Part shown: piece after piece, positions 7,533 to 15,674 of the stretch
Layout of the letters: every line of letters starts with the position of its first letter
How positions within the stretch are numbered: the first letter of the stretch is position 1
From: Hyphomicrobiales bacterium
GTDB taxonomy: Bacteria > Pseudomonadota > Alphaproteobacteria > Rhizobiales > Rhizobiaceae
Assembly (NCBI GenBank): GCA_900471605.1
Contig: UCEY01000034.1
Location: forward strand, 1 to 49,505
DNA length: 49,505 nt
Direction of reading: 5' to 3'
Notes under the pieces: generated by a model
Seen by the model: the letters and a program-made list of their open reading frames with translations, nothing else
Told to the model about the DNA's origin: nothing
The model's database searches: none
Position numbers and translations under genes: made by a program

Positions 7533-8490
7533 GCCTTCGGGCATTCGCTGGCAGTCGATCCTGCCGATCGTCGCCGTGCTGGCGCTGGCCGGTCTCGGGC
7601 TCGTGTCGAGCGACTATATCGTCACGGTGCTCGGCTTTGCCTTTATCTACGCGATCTTCTGTACAGGCCTGAATTTCTTCATGGGCTATACGGGCCAGGC
7701 ATCGTTCGGGCAGAGCGCGTTCGCCGCGATCGGCGGTTACGGCAGCGCGATCCTCTGCACCGATTACGGCTGGGAGCCGCTGCTGGCATTGCTTGCCACC
7801 ATGGTGTTGTCCGGTATCGCCGCGGTGCTGGTCGGTTACCCGACGCTGCGCTTGCGTGGCCACTATCTTGCCATGGCGACGTTCGCGCTCGGCCTGATCG
7901 TCTATGAGATCACCATCGAGTGGACGGCGCTGACGCAAGGTTACATGGGTTATTCGGGCATACCGCCGCTCGGTATCGCCGGCTTTGCGCTCGATACGCT
8001 GAAGCATCAGCTGGTGGCGCTGGTCGTCCTGTCGCTGATCGGCGTCGGCATCGCGGCACGGCTGCGGCAATCGCGGTTCGGCAGGGCGCTCGCCTCGATT
8101 GCCGGCAGCGAATCCGCCGCCCAGGCGCTGGGGGTCGATATCGCCCGCTACAAGCTGATCGCCTTTGTAATCGCGGCACTTTACGCCTCGGCCGCCGGTT
8201 CGCTGTTTGCTCATTTCGTCGGCTTCATCAGCCCGGAAATCTATGGCACGACCATGGTCATCCAGAGCTTCGCGATGCTCTATCTCGGCGGCATCGGAAC
8301 GATGTGGGGGCCGATGATCGGCGCCATCATCGTGTCCATCCTCCCGGAGGCGCTGCGCGGACTGAAAGAAATGCAGGATATCGCCTATACGGCGGTCCTC
8401 ATCTTTATCCTCATCTTTGCGCCCCGCGGGCTGGCCGGCCTCTCGGTCCTGTTCCGGCGGGCACACGGCCGCGTGCAGGAGAAAGCATAG
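7504..8490 (+). CDS. Liv-type ABC transporter permease (LivM-like)
   Basis: A 328-residue inner-membrane permease with about ten hydrophobic segments. LivM hallmarks are NFFMGYTGQASFGQSAFAAIGGY near 55-75, the LRLRGHYLAMATFALG stretch and the cytoplasmic EAA-like loop GRALASIAGSESAAQALGVD. The GGIGTMWGPMIGA motif near the C-terminus is also typical. The ATG at 7504 overlaps the LivF-like gene by 29 nt; an earlier in-frame start at 7444 would add a non-hydrophobic extension lying inside LivF and is unlikely. It pairs with the LivH-like permease encoded two genes downstream. Confidence 0.93.
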   Translation: MTSHVTTSIEPSGIRWQSILPIVAVLALAGLGLVSSDYIVTVLGFAFIYAIFCTGLNFFMGYTGQASFGQSAFAAIGGYGSAILCTDYGWEPLLALLATMVLSGIAAVLVGYPTLRLRGHYLAMATFALGLIVYEITIEWTALTQGYMGYSGIPPLGIAGFALDTLKHQLVALVVLSLIGVGIAARLRQSRFGRALASIAGSESAAQALGVDIARYKLIAFVIAALYASAAGSLFAHFVGFISPEIYGTTMVIQSFAMLYLGGIGTMWGPMIGAIIVSILPEALRGLKEMQDIAYTAVLIFILIFAPRGLAGLSVLFRRAHGRVQEKA

Positions 8491-8492
8491 TC

Positions 8493-9266
8493 ATGGCACT
8501 CCTTTCCGTTCGCGAGGAGACGATGCGCTTCGGCGGTCTCTTCGCCAATCAATCCATTTCGTTCGACGTCCAGGAAGGCGAACTGCTGGCGGTGATCGGT
8601 CCGAACGGCGCCGGCAAGACGACGCTGTTCAACGTCATCTCCGGCTTCTTCCCGCCGACATCCGGTTCGATCCACTTCGATGGCGAGGACATTACCGGCA
8701 AGTCGTCTCACGATGTCGCCTCGGCGGGATTGGTGCGCACCTATCAGCTCGTCCAGCTCTTCAAGCAGCTGACCGTGGCCGAGAACGTCGAAATCGGCAG
8801 CCATCGGGTTACCCGTGGCGGCGTCTTTTCAGCCCTTTTCAGGCCGGAATGGATGCGCGAGCAGGAGAAAAGCGTCGCCCAGGGTGCGCGCGATCTGCTG
8901 CGTTTCGTGGGCTTGGAGCATCAGGCCGACATGATGGCAGACACGCTGCCCTATGGACGCCAGAGGCTGCTCGAAGTGGCGCGGGCGCTGGCCGCCAAGC
9001 CACGGCTGCTGCTCCTGGATGAACCGGCGGCCGGCCTCAACACGCAGGAAACGGATGCGCTGGCGGAAGTCATCACCCGCATCCACGGGACCGGCACGAC
9101 GGTCATCCTCATTGAGCATGACATGAGCCTCGTGATGAAGATCGCCCAGCGCATCGTCGTGCTGGATTTCGGAAAGAAGATTGCCGAAGGGACGCCGGAC
9201 GAGATCAAAGCTCATCCGGATGTCATCGCGGCTTATCTCGGTGGAACGGAGATGGCCGATGCCTAG
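8493..9266 (+). CDS. Liv-type ABC transporter ATP-binding protein (LivG-like)
   Basis: A 257-residue ATPase starting 2 nt after the LivM-like stop. Walker A GPNGAGKTT lies at 36-44, and the signature is the LivG-type LPYGRQRLLEVARAL in place of LSGGQ. Walker B LLLLDEPAAGLN and the EHDMSLVM switch-histidine segment follow. The TSGSIHFDGEDITGKSSHDVA region and RTYQLVQLFKQLTVAENVE are LivG-like. Together with the LivF-like subunit it would make the ATPase heterodimer of the importer. Its end overlaps the LivH-like gene by 8 nt. Confidence 0.94.
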   Translation: MALLSVREETMRFGGLFANQSISFDVQEGELLAVIGPNGAGKTTLFNVISGFFPPTSGSIHFDGEDITGKSSHDVASAGLVRTYQLVQLFKQLTVAENVEIGSHRVTRGGVFSALFRPEWMREQEKSVAQGARDLLRFVGLEHQADMMADTLPYGRQRLLEVARALAAKPRLLLLDEPAAGLNTQETDALAEVITRIHGTGTTVILIEHDMSLVMKIAQRIVVLDFGKKIAEGTPDEIKAHPDVIAAYLGGTEMADA

Positions 9267-10155
9267 CCTTGTCGAATTCCTTCAAAGCATCGTCAACGGA
9301 GTCGGCGTCGGCCTGATCTACGGCCTCGTCGGCATCGGCTTCTGCGTTATCTACAATGCCAGCGGCATCGTCAATTTTGCGCAGGGCGTGTTCGTCATGC
9401 TGGGCGGCATGGTCTGCGAGGTGTTGCTGACGCAGCTCGGCATTCCGCTGATCTTCGCGGTGGCGCTGACCATTCCGCTTGTGGCGGTCTCCGGCATCGT
9501 GATGGAACTCGCTATCGTGCGGCCGATGATGCATCGCGGAGCGACGTTGTTTGCGGTCATCCTTGCAACGCTTGCCGCGCAGATCATGATCGAGCGTATC
9601 ACGCTGCTCACCTTCGGCGACCGGCCGCGCACCTATCACGAGTTCACCACCGGCGGGCCGCTGAAGATCGGCGACGTGGCGATCGGTTACCAGCTGTTCT
9701 GGATCCTCGGTTGCGGCGCTCTGCTCGTGCTGCTGCTGTGGCTGTTCTTCACCCGCACCCGCACCGGCAGGGCATTGCGCGCCTGCTCGCAGAACCGGGA
9801 AGCGGCACAGCTGCTCGGTATTCCGGTGGCGCGGATGATGTTGATCGCCTTTGCGCTCAGCGCAGCGCTCGGCGCCATTGCCGGCATTCTTGTGACGCCG
9901 ACGCAATACACCGCCTACAATGTCGGTACGCCTTTCGGGGTGAACGGCTTCATCGCAGCGATCATCGGCGGCTTCGGCCGAGCCGGCGGGGCACTGGCGG
10001 GCGGGCTTCTGCTCGGTGTGTTGCAGGCGCTGGCGATCGTGGCACTTGGCGCGGGCTTCAAGAATGTCGCGGCCCTGAGCTTCCTGCTCGTCGTGCTGCT
10101 GTTCTTCCCCAACGGGCTCTTTGCCGGCTTCGGCAAGGGTGCCAAGGCGCATTGA
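9259..10155 (+). CDS. Liv-type ABC transporter permease (LivH-like)
   Basis: A 298-residue inner-membrane permease with about eight hydrophobic segments. The N-terminal QSIVNGVGVGLIYGLVGIGFCVIYNASGIVNFAQG pattern, described here in part as GLIYGL..G and IVNFAQG, is a LivH hallmark; the loop GRALRACSQNREAAQLLGI is the ATPase-contact region, and a late FGVNGFIAAIIGGFG motif follows. The ATG at 9259 overlaps the LivG-like gene by 8 nt. With LivM it forms the translocation path. It is followed by a 51-nt gap and a bicupin gene on the same strand, probably in the same transcript. Confidence 0.85.
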   Translation: MPSLVEFLQSIVNGVGVGLIYGLVGIGFCVIYNASGIVNFAQGVFVMLGGMVCEVLLTQLGIPLIFAVALTIPLVAVSGIVMELAIVRPMMHRGATLFAVILATLAAQIMIERITLLTFGDRPRTYHEFTTGGPLKIGDVAIGYQLFWILGCGALLVLLLWLFFTRTRTGRALRACSQNREAAQLLGIPVARMMLIAFALSAALGAIAGILVTPTQYTAYNVGTPFGVNGFIAAIIGGFGRAGGALAGGLLLGVLQALAIVALGAGFKNVAALSFLLVVLLFFPNGLFAGFGKGAKAH

Positions 10156-10206
10156 ACTTGATGATCGGCCTTGGTTTCGAGGGGCCGAAGGAAAGGAATG
10201 ATCTCC

Positions 10207-11124
10207 ATGTATAACAGCACCGATCCCCGGGCGTCTCTGGCGACGGCAAAATCTGCCCCGCAGGCCACGGAATTTGCGGCGGCGGAGTACCTGAAATTCT
10301 ACGAGACAGCGCCGCAGGAAGACGATGCCAACGGCAAGACGTGGCTCGGCCGCGGGCAGAATTTCATCATCGCCCATAGCGAGGCGAAACCCGGCGCGAG
10401 CTTTTCGCGCACGGGGCAGATCGATGAATATGCCGTGCTGTTCCCGGATGCGAAATCCTCCGCAACGATCACCTGGCAGGGCAAGACGGAAACCGTGGCC
10501 GGTTACTCGCTGGTTTTCGTGCCGCCGGGTGACAGCACCGTCAGCCTGCCGGATGGCGGTCGCCTGGTGCGCATGTTCTCCACGCGCTCGGAGGATCTGG
10601 CGGAGGCTTGTGTCAATGCCCACTCCTATGTCACGCCCCATCCAAACATCCCGCCTTTCCAGCCCTGGCCGGAACCGCGCGGCGGATACAGGGTGCGGGC
10701 TTATTCACTCGACGTGCCGCCTGAGCCCGGCCGGTTCGGCCGTATCTGGCGCTGCACGACGTTCATGGTCAACGTGCTGCCGGCCGACAACGGGCCGCGT
10801 GACATCAACAAGCTGTCGCCGCATTATCACGACGATTTCGAACAGTGCTCGCTGGCACTGGAGGGGTCGTATACCCATCACATCCGTTGGCCCTGGACGC
10901 CGAGCCTCAATGCCTGGCGGGCCGACGACCACGAGTTTTGCGCGTCTCCTTCCGTCACGGTCATTCCACCGCCGGCGATCCATACGTCGCGCGGTATGGA
11001 TACGGGCGTGAACCAGCTGGTCGACATCTTTTCGCCGCCGCGGTTCGACTTCTCCGAAAAGCAGGGCTGGGTGTTGAATGCGGACGATTATCCGATGCCG
11101 ACCGGTAGCGGTGTGCAGCAATGA
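10207..11124 (+). CDS. bicupin protein of unknown function
   Basis: A 305-residue protein with two cupin-like lobes. The C-terminal lobe carries a plausible metal site, HYHDDFE (His206, His208, Glu212) and a later PPPAIHTSRG (His259); the N-terminal lobe (about 50-130) has cupin-like strands but lacks the full metal triad. ATG 10207 has GAAGGAAAGG 10 nt upstream; an ATG at 10198 lies too close to that site. It overlaps the SDR gene by 4 nt and follows the Liv importer, so it probably acts on the imported compound as an isomerase, dioxygenase or hydrolase. I do not recognise a named family and give no reaction. Confidence 0.75.
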   Translation: MYNSTDPRASLATAKSAPQATEFAAAEYLKFYETAPQEDDANGKTWLGRGQNFIIAHSEAKPGASFSRTGQIDEYAVLFPDAKSSATITWQGKTETVAGYSLVFVPPGDSTVSLPDGGRLVRMFSTRSEDLAEACVNAHSYVTPHPNIPPFQPWPEPRGGYRVRAYSLDVPPEPGRFGRIWRCTTFMVNVLPADNGPRDINKLSPHYHDDFEQCSLALEGSYTHHIRWPWTPSLNAWRADDHEFCASPSVTVIPPPAIHTSRGMDTGVNQLVDIFSPPRFDFSEKQGWVLNADDYPMPTGSGVQQ

Positions 11125-11864
11125 ATAAAATGCTGGAAGACAAGGCGGTTCTTGTCACCGGAGGCTCCAGAGGCATCGGCGCAGCGATCGCCCGCAGATT
11201 TGCATCGCTCGGAAGTCGCGTGGTGATCGCCTATCGGAGCGACCGCGCATCGGCGGAAAGCCTTTCCGCCGAACTTTCCGCGGAGGGAGGCAATTGCGTT
11301 GCGATCCAGGCCGATGTCGCAAATCCTGAGCACATAGAAGCGCTTGTAGCAGGAACTGTCGAAAGTTTCGGCGCAATCGATGTCCTTGTAAATTGCGCTG
11401 CCATTGGTCCCTATCGTCCGCTGGGCGAGATGGATGCGCCATTCGTGAAGTCGATCCTGGAAACCAACATCATGGGCGTGGTGTTGCTGACCCAGGCCGT
11501 TCTGCCGTTCATGCCGTCGCCCGGCGGACGGATCATCAACATTGCATCGGCACTTGCCTACAGGCCGATCCCGACAAGTTCGGTCTACTCCGCATCGAAA
11601 GCGGCGGTGGTGACGCTCACCCATGCCTTCGCCAAGGAAATTGGGAAAAGAGGCATTACCGTCAATGCGCTTGCACCGGGGGTGATCGAGACGGATATGA
11701 CGACCAAAATCATCGCCGAACGAGGCGAGCAGATCCTGGCGATGACGCCACTTGGACGAATAGGCCAACCGGACGACATTGCGGGCATCGTTACGTTCCT
11801 GGCATCGCCGGAAGCCGGCTGGATTACCGGTCGGACAATCATCGCAGACGGTGGAGTGACGTAA
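11121..11864 (+). CDS. SDR family NAD(P)-dependent oxidoreductase
   Basis: A 247-residue classical short-chain dehydrogenase. It has the cofactor loop TGGSRGIG (13-20), the NCAA variant (91-94) of the usual NNAG, catalytic Ser143, Tyr156 and Lys160 (YSASK), and the C-terminal GRTIIADGG of FabG-like members. AYRSDRAS after strand 2 lacks the Asp that marks strict NAD use, so NADP(H) is possible. Translation is coupled to the bicupin gene (ATGA overlap) and the next small gene begins 2 nt after its stop. It likely oxidises or reduces a hydroxyl/keto group in the pathway of this island. Confidence 0.92.
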   Translation: MNKMLEDKAVLVTGGSRGIGAAIARRFASLGSRVVIAYRSDRASAESLSAELSAEGGNCVAIQADVANPEHIEALVAGTVESFGAIDVLVNCAAIGPYRPLGEMDAPFVKSILETNIMGVVLLTQAVLPFMPSPGGRIINIASALAYRPIPTSSVYSASKAAVVTLTHAFAKEIGKRGITVNALAPGVIETDMTTKIIAERGEQILAMTPLGRIGQPDDIAGIVTFLASPEAGWITGRTIIADGGVT

Positions 11865-11866
11865 TC

Positions 11867-12247
11867 ATGGCTCGGTTCGATTCGATAAAAGACCCTTCAA
11901 ACTTCGCGAGATTGTCGTACCGCGACCATCGGCAAAGGCGCATCGATATGTCTGGGCCGCGCGCTCATTCTCCCCTGTATGGGTCTCCCCGGCAGACTTC
12001 GTTCGAAGAAGCTCTGGACAGGACTGAAAACGCGTTGTGGAGGCGCGGACGATCGATCATCCTGATCGTGGATGGCGTAGAACATGAGTTTCCGTTCGGC
12101 GACGGGCTCGTCGAGAGCCAGGTACTATCTCGCCTGAAAGAGCGAAAGATAACGATCGGCAAAACAGGGACGGCCGGCGCCATCGTGTTTGCGATTGCCC
12201 TGTTGGGGCTAGGCGCGACCGTGGCGTTGTTCCTGTTGCAGCGGTAG
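11867..12247 (+). CDS. small single-span membrane protein, unknown
   Basis: A 126-residue protein with a charged, Arg-rich N-terminal half and one C-terminal hydrophobic segment (about 101-124, GAIVFAIALLGLGATVALFLL), so it is probably tail-anchored with the N-terminus in the cytoplasm. The middle holds SIILIVDGVEHEFPFGDG. The ATG at 11867 lies 2 nt after the SDR stop, indicating coupling; an internal ATG at 11948 would give a 99-residue form. No known domain is recognised. It is the last gene of the rightward run and could be unrelated to the catabolic operon. Confidence 0.6.
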   Translation: MARFDSIKDPSNFARLSYRDHRQRRIDMSGPRAHSPLYGSPRQTSFEEALDRTENALWRRGRSIILIVDGVEHEFPFGDGLVESQVLSRLKERKITIGKTGTAGAIVFAIALLGLGATVALFLLQR

Positions 12248-12380
12248 GCCTTCCCCCTTCATTGCCATGCGGAAGAGCTGGGACAGGGTCAGGAAGTGGG
12301 GCGAGGGGATGTCCATGGCCTTCGCCATATCGTTCTCGCCGCCGCTTGAGCGCTTTCAAATCCTTCGCTATCCCAATCGT

Positions 12381-13256
12381 TTATCGGGCCGAAGCCGCCT
12401 CGATCGCCTCGTAATGATCGGTGATTTCAGCGCCGGTGGCAATCCAGACGTCGCCCTTGTCGATGACGTGTCTTAGGAAATCGCGCAGGATGTGCCAGCG
12501 CATCGGCCGACCCGAGACCTGCGGATGTAGCACAAGCGTGGTGACGCCACCCCAGGCATGGGTCGCCTCGAATTCGTCGATCCACAGCTGCAGCACGGCA
12601 TCGCGGCCGAAAAGCGGACGCGAACTGGTTCGGCTCGACATGCCGAAATTCCAGTCGTCGAACGCGAAGTTGACGGGGATTTCGACCGGCCCGACTGCGC
12701 CATCGGCGCCAGCGTGACGATAAGGGAGGATGTCGTCGCGGAAGGAGCTGGAATAACGAATTCCCGTCTTCTTGAGATAGGCGAGCAATTCGGGGAAGTT
12801 TTCTCCGGACGGCGCGCGATAGCCGACCGGGCGGACGCCGAGTGCCGATTGCAGCGCTTCAAAGCCGCGGTCGATTTCCTCGAAGGCTTCGTCGAGCTTC
12901 GTCCTGTCCGGCAGCTTGTGGAGATATCCGTGATGACCGATCTCGTGGCCCGCCGCGACCATCGCCTCGCACTGCGCCGGATGGGCAAGGGCCGTCCAGC
13001 CGGGCGTGAAGAATGTGCCCTTCAGGCCGAGTTCGGCCATCAGTTCGAGGATTTTGGCAATGCCGACACGCGCGTCGTAACCGCCATGCGACGTCGTTAC
13101 CATCCGATCGACATTGGATGGATTGTTGCCGATCCAGGCGGTCTCGGCATCGACATCGAAGCCGACGAACAGAGCGCTCTTGGCGCCGTTCGGCCATATC
13201 ATCCTGGGGGTGGCCGGAGCCGGGTTCAGCGGGCGCGGGGAAAGATCGAACGTCAT
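12381..13256 (-). CDS. polysaccharide deacetylase family protein (PuuE/allantoinase-like group)
   Basis: A 291-residue carbohydrate-esterase-4 type protein. The metal-site motif FDVDAE (Asp34, Asp36) and the GHEIGHHGYLH motif (His109, His113) are present, with YRAPSGE and a late LVLHPQVSGRP. This layout matches the PuuE/PgdA-like subgroup that acts on small amides or formamides as well as sugars. ATG 13256 lies 11 nt after the PrpD-family stop; a TTG at 13271 would overlap that gene. It is the last gene of the lyase/transport operon, so an amide hydrolase role on the imported compound is more likely than cell-wall work. No signal peptide is visible. Confidence 0.88.
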   Translation of the reverse strand: MTFDLSPRPLNPAPATPRMIWPNGAKSALFVGFDVDAETAWIGNNPSNVDRMVTTSHGGYDARVGIAKILELMAELGLKGTFFTPGWTALAHPAQCEAMVAAGHEIGHHGYLHKLPDRTKLDEAFEEIDRGFEALQSALGVRPVGYRAPSGENFPELLAYLKKTGIRYSSSFRDDILPYRHAGADGAVGPVEIPVNFAFDDWNFGMSSRTSSRPLFGRDAVLQLWIDEFEATHAWGGVTTLVLHPQVSGRPMRWHILRDFLRHVIDKGDVWIATGAEITDHYEAIEAASAR

Positions 13257-13267
13257 GCCTGGAGCTT

Positions 13268-14659
13268 TCAACGAAAAGTGGGGATGCTGTCGGCGTTGCC
13301 TGCCATCAGCGCTTCGATTTCAGAGCAGTCTTCAACCCGTTCGAGCGAACCGAGCATATGCCACAGCGCCTCAAGGCGATCGGGCGACAGGCTCATGGCG
13401 GCAAGCTCCCGGAACTTGGCTTCGACGGCCGAGGCCTGCATCGGTCGCTCGGCAGAACCTGTCGCGCGCGGAACCATGCGATCGATCGTCATGCCATCCT
13501 TGAAGCGAAGCGTCACGACCGGTTCGGCCATGGGATCCATGGCCTCGTCCACTGCGACATCGATCCTGTCCATCATGGCATGAACCTCCGGGTTGAGACG
13601 ACGCTCTTCCGTATAGGCCTGCAGACCGGCCGTGCCGAAAGTGCAACGGGCAGCCAGCGCATAGGGTAAGCTCATCTGTGTCGGGGCCATTGCGGCGCCC
13701 ACCTTGGCGCCGCACATATCCTTGAGCATGGCGCTCATGCGCAGGTCGATATGCTGGATATCGGACGCTTTCCGCCCGGTTTCGGACAGGAGATCTTCCA
13801 GTGCATCGACTGCCGAATGCGCACCGCGGCAGGATGCGTAGGGCTTCAGTACCGCGCGATTGACCTTCCACACCTCGCCGAGGCCTTCGGCGAGCAGTTC
13901 GGGCTTGCAGGCCGACTTGTTATAGGACCTGAAGAAGCCTCCCCAGACGTCGTCAAACACGCGGGATGGGCCGGCAAAGCCGTTTGCCGCAAGCAGGGCG
14001 GCAAGAAGGCCACCCTCCGCAGCGCGGCCGGCGTGAAGTTTCTTGGCCTGCGAGCCGTCGTGGATAAAGGCCCATAGGCCGGAGGAAAAACTTGTGGCGA
14101 GTGTGATGGCATCGCGCGTTGCCGATGCATCGAGACCGAGCAGGCTGGCGCAGGCCGCTGCCGCGCCGAGCGTGCCGCAGGTGCCGGTCGAATGCCAGCC
14201 GAGGCTGTTGTGCGCGTCATAACCGCCGGTCGCCTCGAGAATACGGCGCCCGACATCGTAGCCGGCAACGACAGCGGTGATCATCCGCTTGCCGTCCATC
14301 TGGCGGCCAGTTTCGTGCAGCGCGGAAAACAGGGCTGGAAGAACCACGGCACCCGAATGGTCGCAGCCGCCGGAATCATCCAGCTCGAAAGCATGGGCGG
14401 CACAGCCGTTGAGAAGCGCGGCGTCCCGCGTGGATGCCGCAAGACCGGTTCCCCACAGAGGAACGGAGCCATCGGTTCGAAGGGACTTCACCGCAATAGC
14501 GAACTCATTCGAGCGCGCGCCGGCGAGAGCAGCACCCAGCGTATCGGCGATGTGGATCTTGGCCTTGGCGACGACATCTGCCGGCAGCGCGTCATAGTCG
14601 AGAGAGGAAACGAAGCGGGCCAGTTTGTCGACCGGCGTGTCGGCGAGAGAACGGTTCAT
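13268..14659 (-). CDS. MmgE/PrpD family protein
   Basis: A 463-residue protein of the 2-methylcitrate dehydratase / iminodisuccinate epimerase / cis-aconitate decarboxylase family, of normal length. Typical blocks are IADTLGAALAG near 33, CAAHAFELDDSG (about 90-101), GWHSTGTCGTLGAAAA near 150, the DGSQAKKLHAGRAAEGGL block near 210, and the KPYASCRGAHSAVDAL block near 290. Start 14659 matches the usual family N-terminus; an ATG at 14695 would add 12 residues. Known members act on tricarboxylates and on iminodisuccinate, the latter notable because the upstream operon gene is a fumarate-releasing lyase homologue. It follows the binding-protein gene after a 103-nt gap with a strong hairpin. Confidence 0.9.
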   Translation of the reverse strand: MNRSLADTPVDKLARFVSSLDYDALPADVVAKAKIHIADTLGAALAGARSNEFAIAVKSLRTDGSVPLWGTGLAASTRDAALLNGCAAHAFELDDSGGCDHSGAVVLPALFSALHETGRQMDGKRMITAVVAGYDVGRRILEATGGYDAHNSLGWHSTGTCGTLGAAAACASLLGLDASATRDAITLATSFSSGLWAFIHDGSQAKKLHAGRAAEGGLLAALLAANGFAGPSRVFDDVWGGFFRSYNKSACKPELLAEGLGEVWKVNRAVLKPYASCRGAHSAVDALEDLLSETGRKASDIQHIDLRMSAMLKDMCGAKVGAAMAPTQMSLPYALAARCTFGTAGLQAYTEERRLNPEVHAMMDRIDVAVDEAMDPMAEPVVTLRFKDGMTIDRMVPRATGSAERPMQASAVEAKFRELAAMSLSPDRLEALWHMLGSLERVEDCSEIEALMAGNADSIPTFR

Positions 14660-14719
14660 GGGAATGCTCTGGAGATGCGCGACGAAAACGGCCATCCCTG
14701 TAGGAGAGACCGCGGAAGC

Positions 14720-14747
14720 GTCCGGCCGCGAGGAGCCGCGGCCGGAC
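14720..14747 (-). terminator. intercistronic 11-bp hairpin after binding-protein gene
   Basis: GTCCGGCCGCG and its exact complement flank a 6-nt loop AGGAGC, giving a perfect 11-bp GC-rich stem 15 nt after the binding-protein stop. It has no T-run. Such hairpins in transporter operons partly terminate or protect the upstream message, so the binding protein is made in excess over the enzymes downstream. Confidence 0.6.
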
Positions 14748-14762
14748 ATCCTGAAATGGACG

Positions 14763-15593
14763 TTACTTGACGGCTTCGCCGTTGATATAGATGCCGTCGA
14801 GCATCGTGCCTTCCAGGCCGTGCTTGGCATAGATGGCCTTGTATTCGCCGGATGCCATCAGAGCCTTGAGAGCCGCGGCATAGGCATCGCGCAGCGCCGG
14901 GTCCTTTTTGGAGAAGGCGATACCCTGGTAGACGGCCGTAAAGGGCTCGCCGACGATGGCATAGGTGTTCTTTTCCAGATTGGTCAGGTAGGGCAGGGTT
15001 TCAGAACCCTGGACAGCACCGTCGAGGCGACCCTGCTTCAGCTGGGCGCGGGCATCGGCCGAACCTTCGGTGCCGACGACCTTGATCGCCGCCAGGCCCT
15101 TGGCTTCGCAGTTGGCGGCGCTCCACTTTGCCGTTTCATCCGGGAAGGAGGTACGGCGGCTCATGCCGACCGTCTTGCCGCAGAAATCGGCCGGGGTCTT
15201 GAACTCTTCCTTGCGGGAGGCCGAGGTGTAGAACTGCGCGCCGGACTTCATGTAGTCGAGGAAGTCGAGGGTCTCGCGACGCTTCGGCAAGTCGCTCATG
15301 CCGCTGTGGATGAGGTCGACGCGACCGGTCTCCAGCGAGGAAACCATCTGTTCGAAACCGATGTCGGACCATTCGACGGTGGTGCCAAGCTGCTTTGCGA
15401 GCGCCAGGCCGAGATCGATGTCGACACCCATCAGCGTGTTGGTGGCCGGATCCTTGTATTCCATCGGCGGGTAGTTCGGCTGGTTGGCAACGACGATCTT
15501 GCCGGCCGACTTGACGCGGTCCGGCAGGCCTTCGGCATGGGCGGCCGTCGATGCAAGCAATGCGGCGGCGAGAGCGATGAATGTTGTCTTCAC
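14763..15593 (-). CDS. polar amino-acid-type ABC transporter substrate-binding protein
   Basis: A 276-residue SBP_bac_3 family protein with a clear Sec signal peptide (MKTTFIALAAALLASTAAHA, cleavage after about residue 20). The mature chain begins with GKIVVANQPNYPPMEY and continues with VDIDLGLALAKQLG and VDLIHSGMSDLPKRRETLDF, all hallmark positions of the glutamine/arginine/opine-binding group. It serves the permease and ATPase encoded upstream in the operon (81-nt gap after the ATPase). Ligand is unknown; linkage to an argininosuccinate-lyase homologue suggests an amino acid adduct or N-substituted aspartate. Confidence 0.93.
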   Translation of the reverse strand: MKTTFIALAAALLASTAAHAEGLPDRVKSAGKIVVANQPNYPPMEYKDPATNTLMGVDIDLGLALAKQLGTTVEWSDIGFEQMVSSLETGRVDLIHSGMSDLPKRRETLDFLDYMKSGAQFYTSASRKEEFKTPADFCGKTVGMSRRTSFPDETAKWSAANCEAKGLAAIKVVGTEGSADARAQLKQGRLDGAVQGSETLPYLTNLEKNTYAIVGEPFTAVYQGIAFSKKDPALRDAYAAALKALMASGEYKAIYAKHGLEGTMLDGIYINGEAVK

Positions 15594-15674
15594 GTAAGTT
15601 CCCCTTTTCCAGAACTAGGATTGATTGATCTTGTCGCGTATCTGCCGGCCGCCGACGGTCAGCGGCCCGGGTTC

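Noticed and set aside
9223..10641. A 472-codon minus-strand open frame opposite LivH and the bicupin
   Set aside because: Composition of an antisense shadow, spans two real genes and has no ribosome site.
12301..12340. Possible terminator with ATGGC/GCCAT and GCGAG/CTCGC arms between the small membrane protein and the deacetylase
   Set aside because: The stems are short with large internal loops; too weak to list as a feature.
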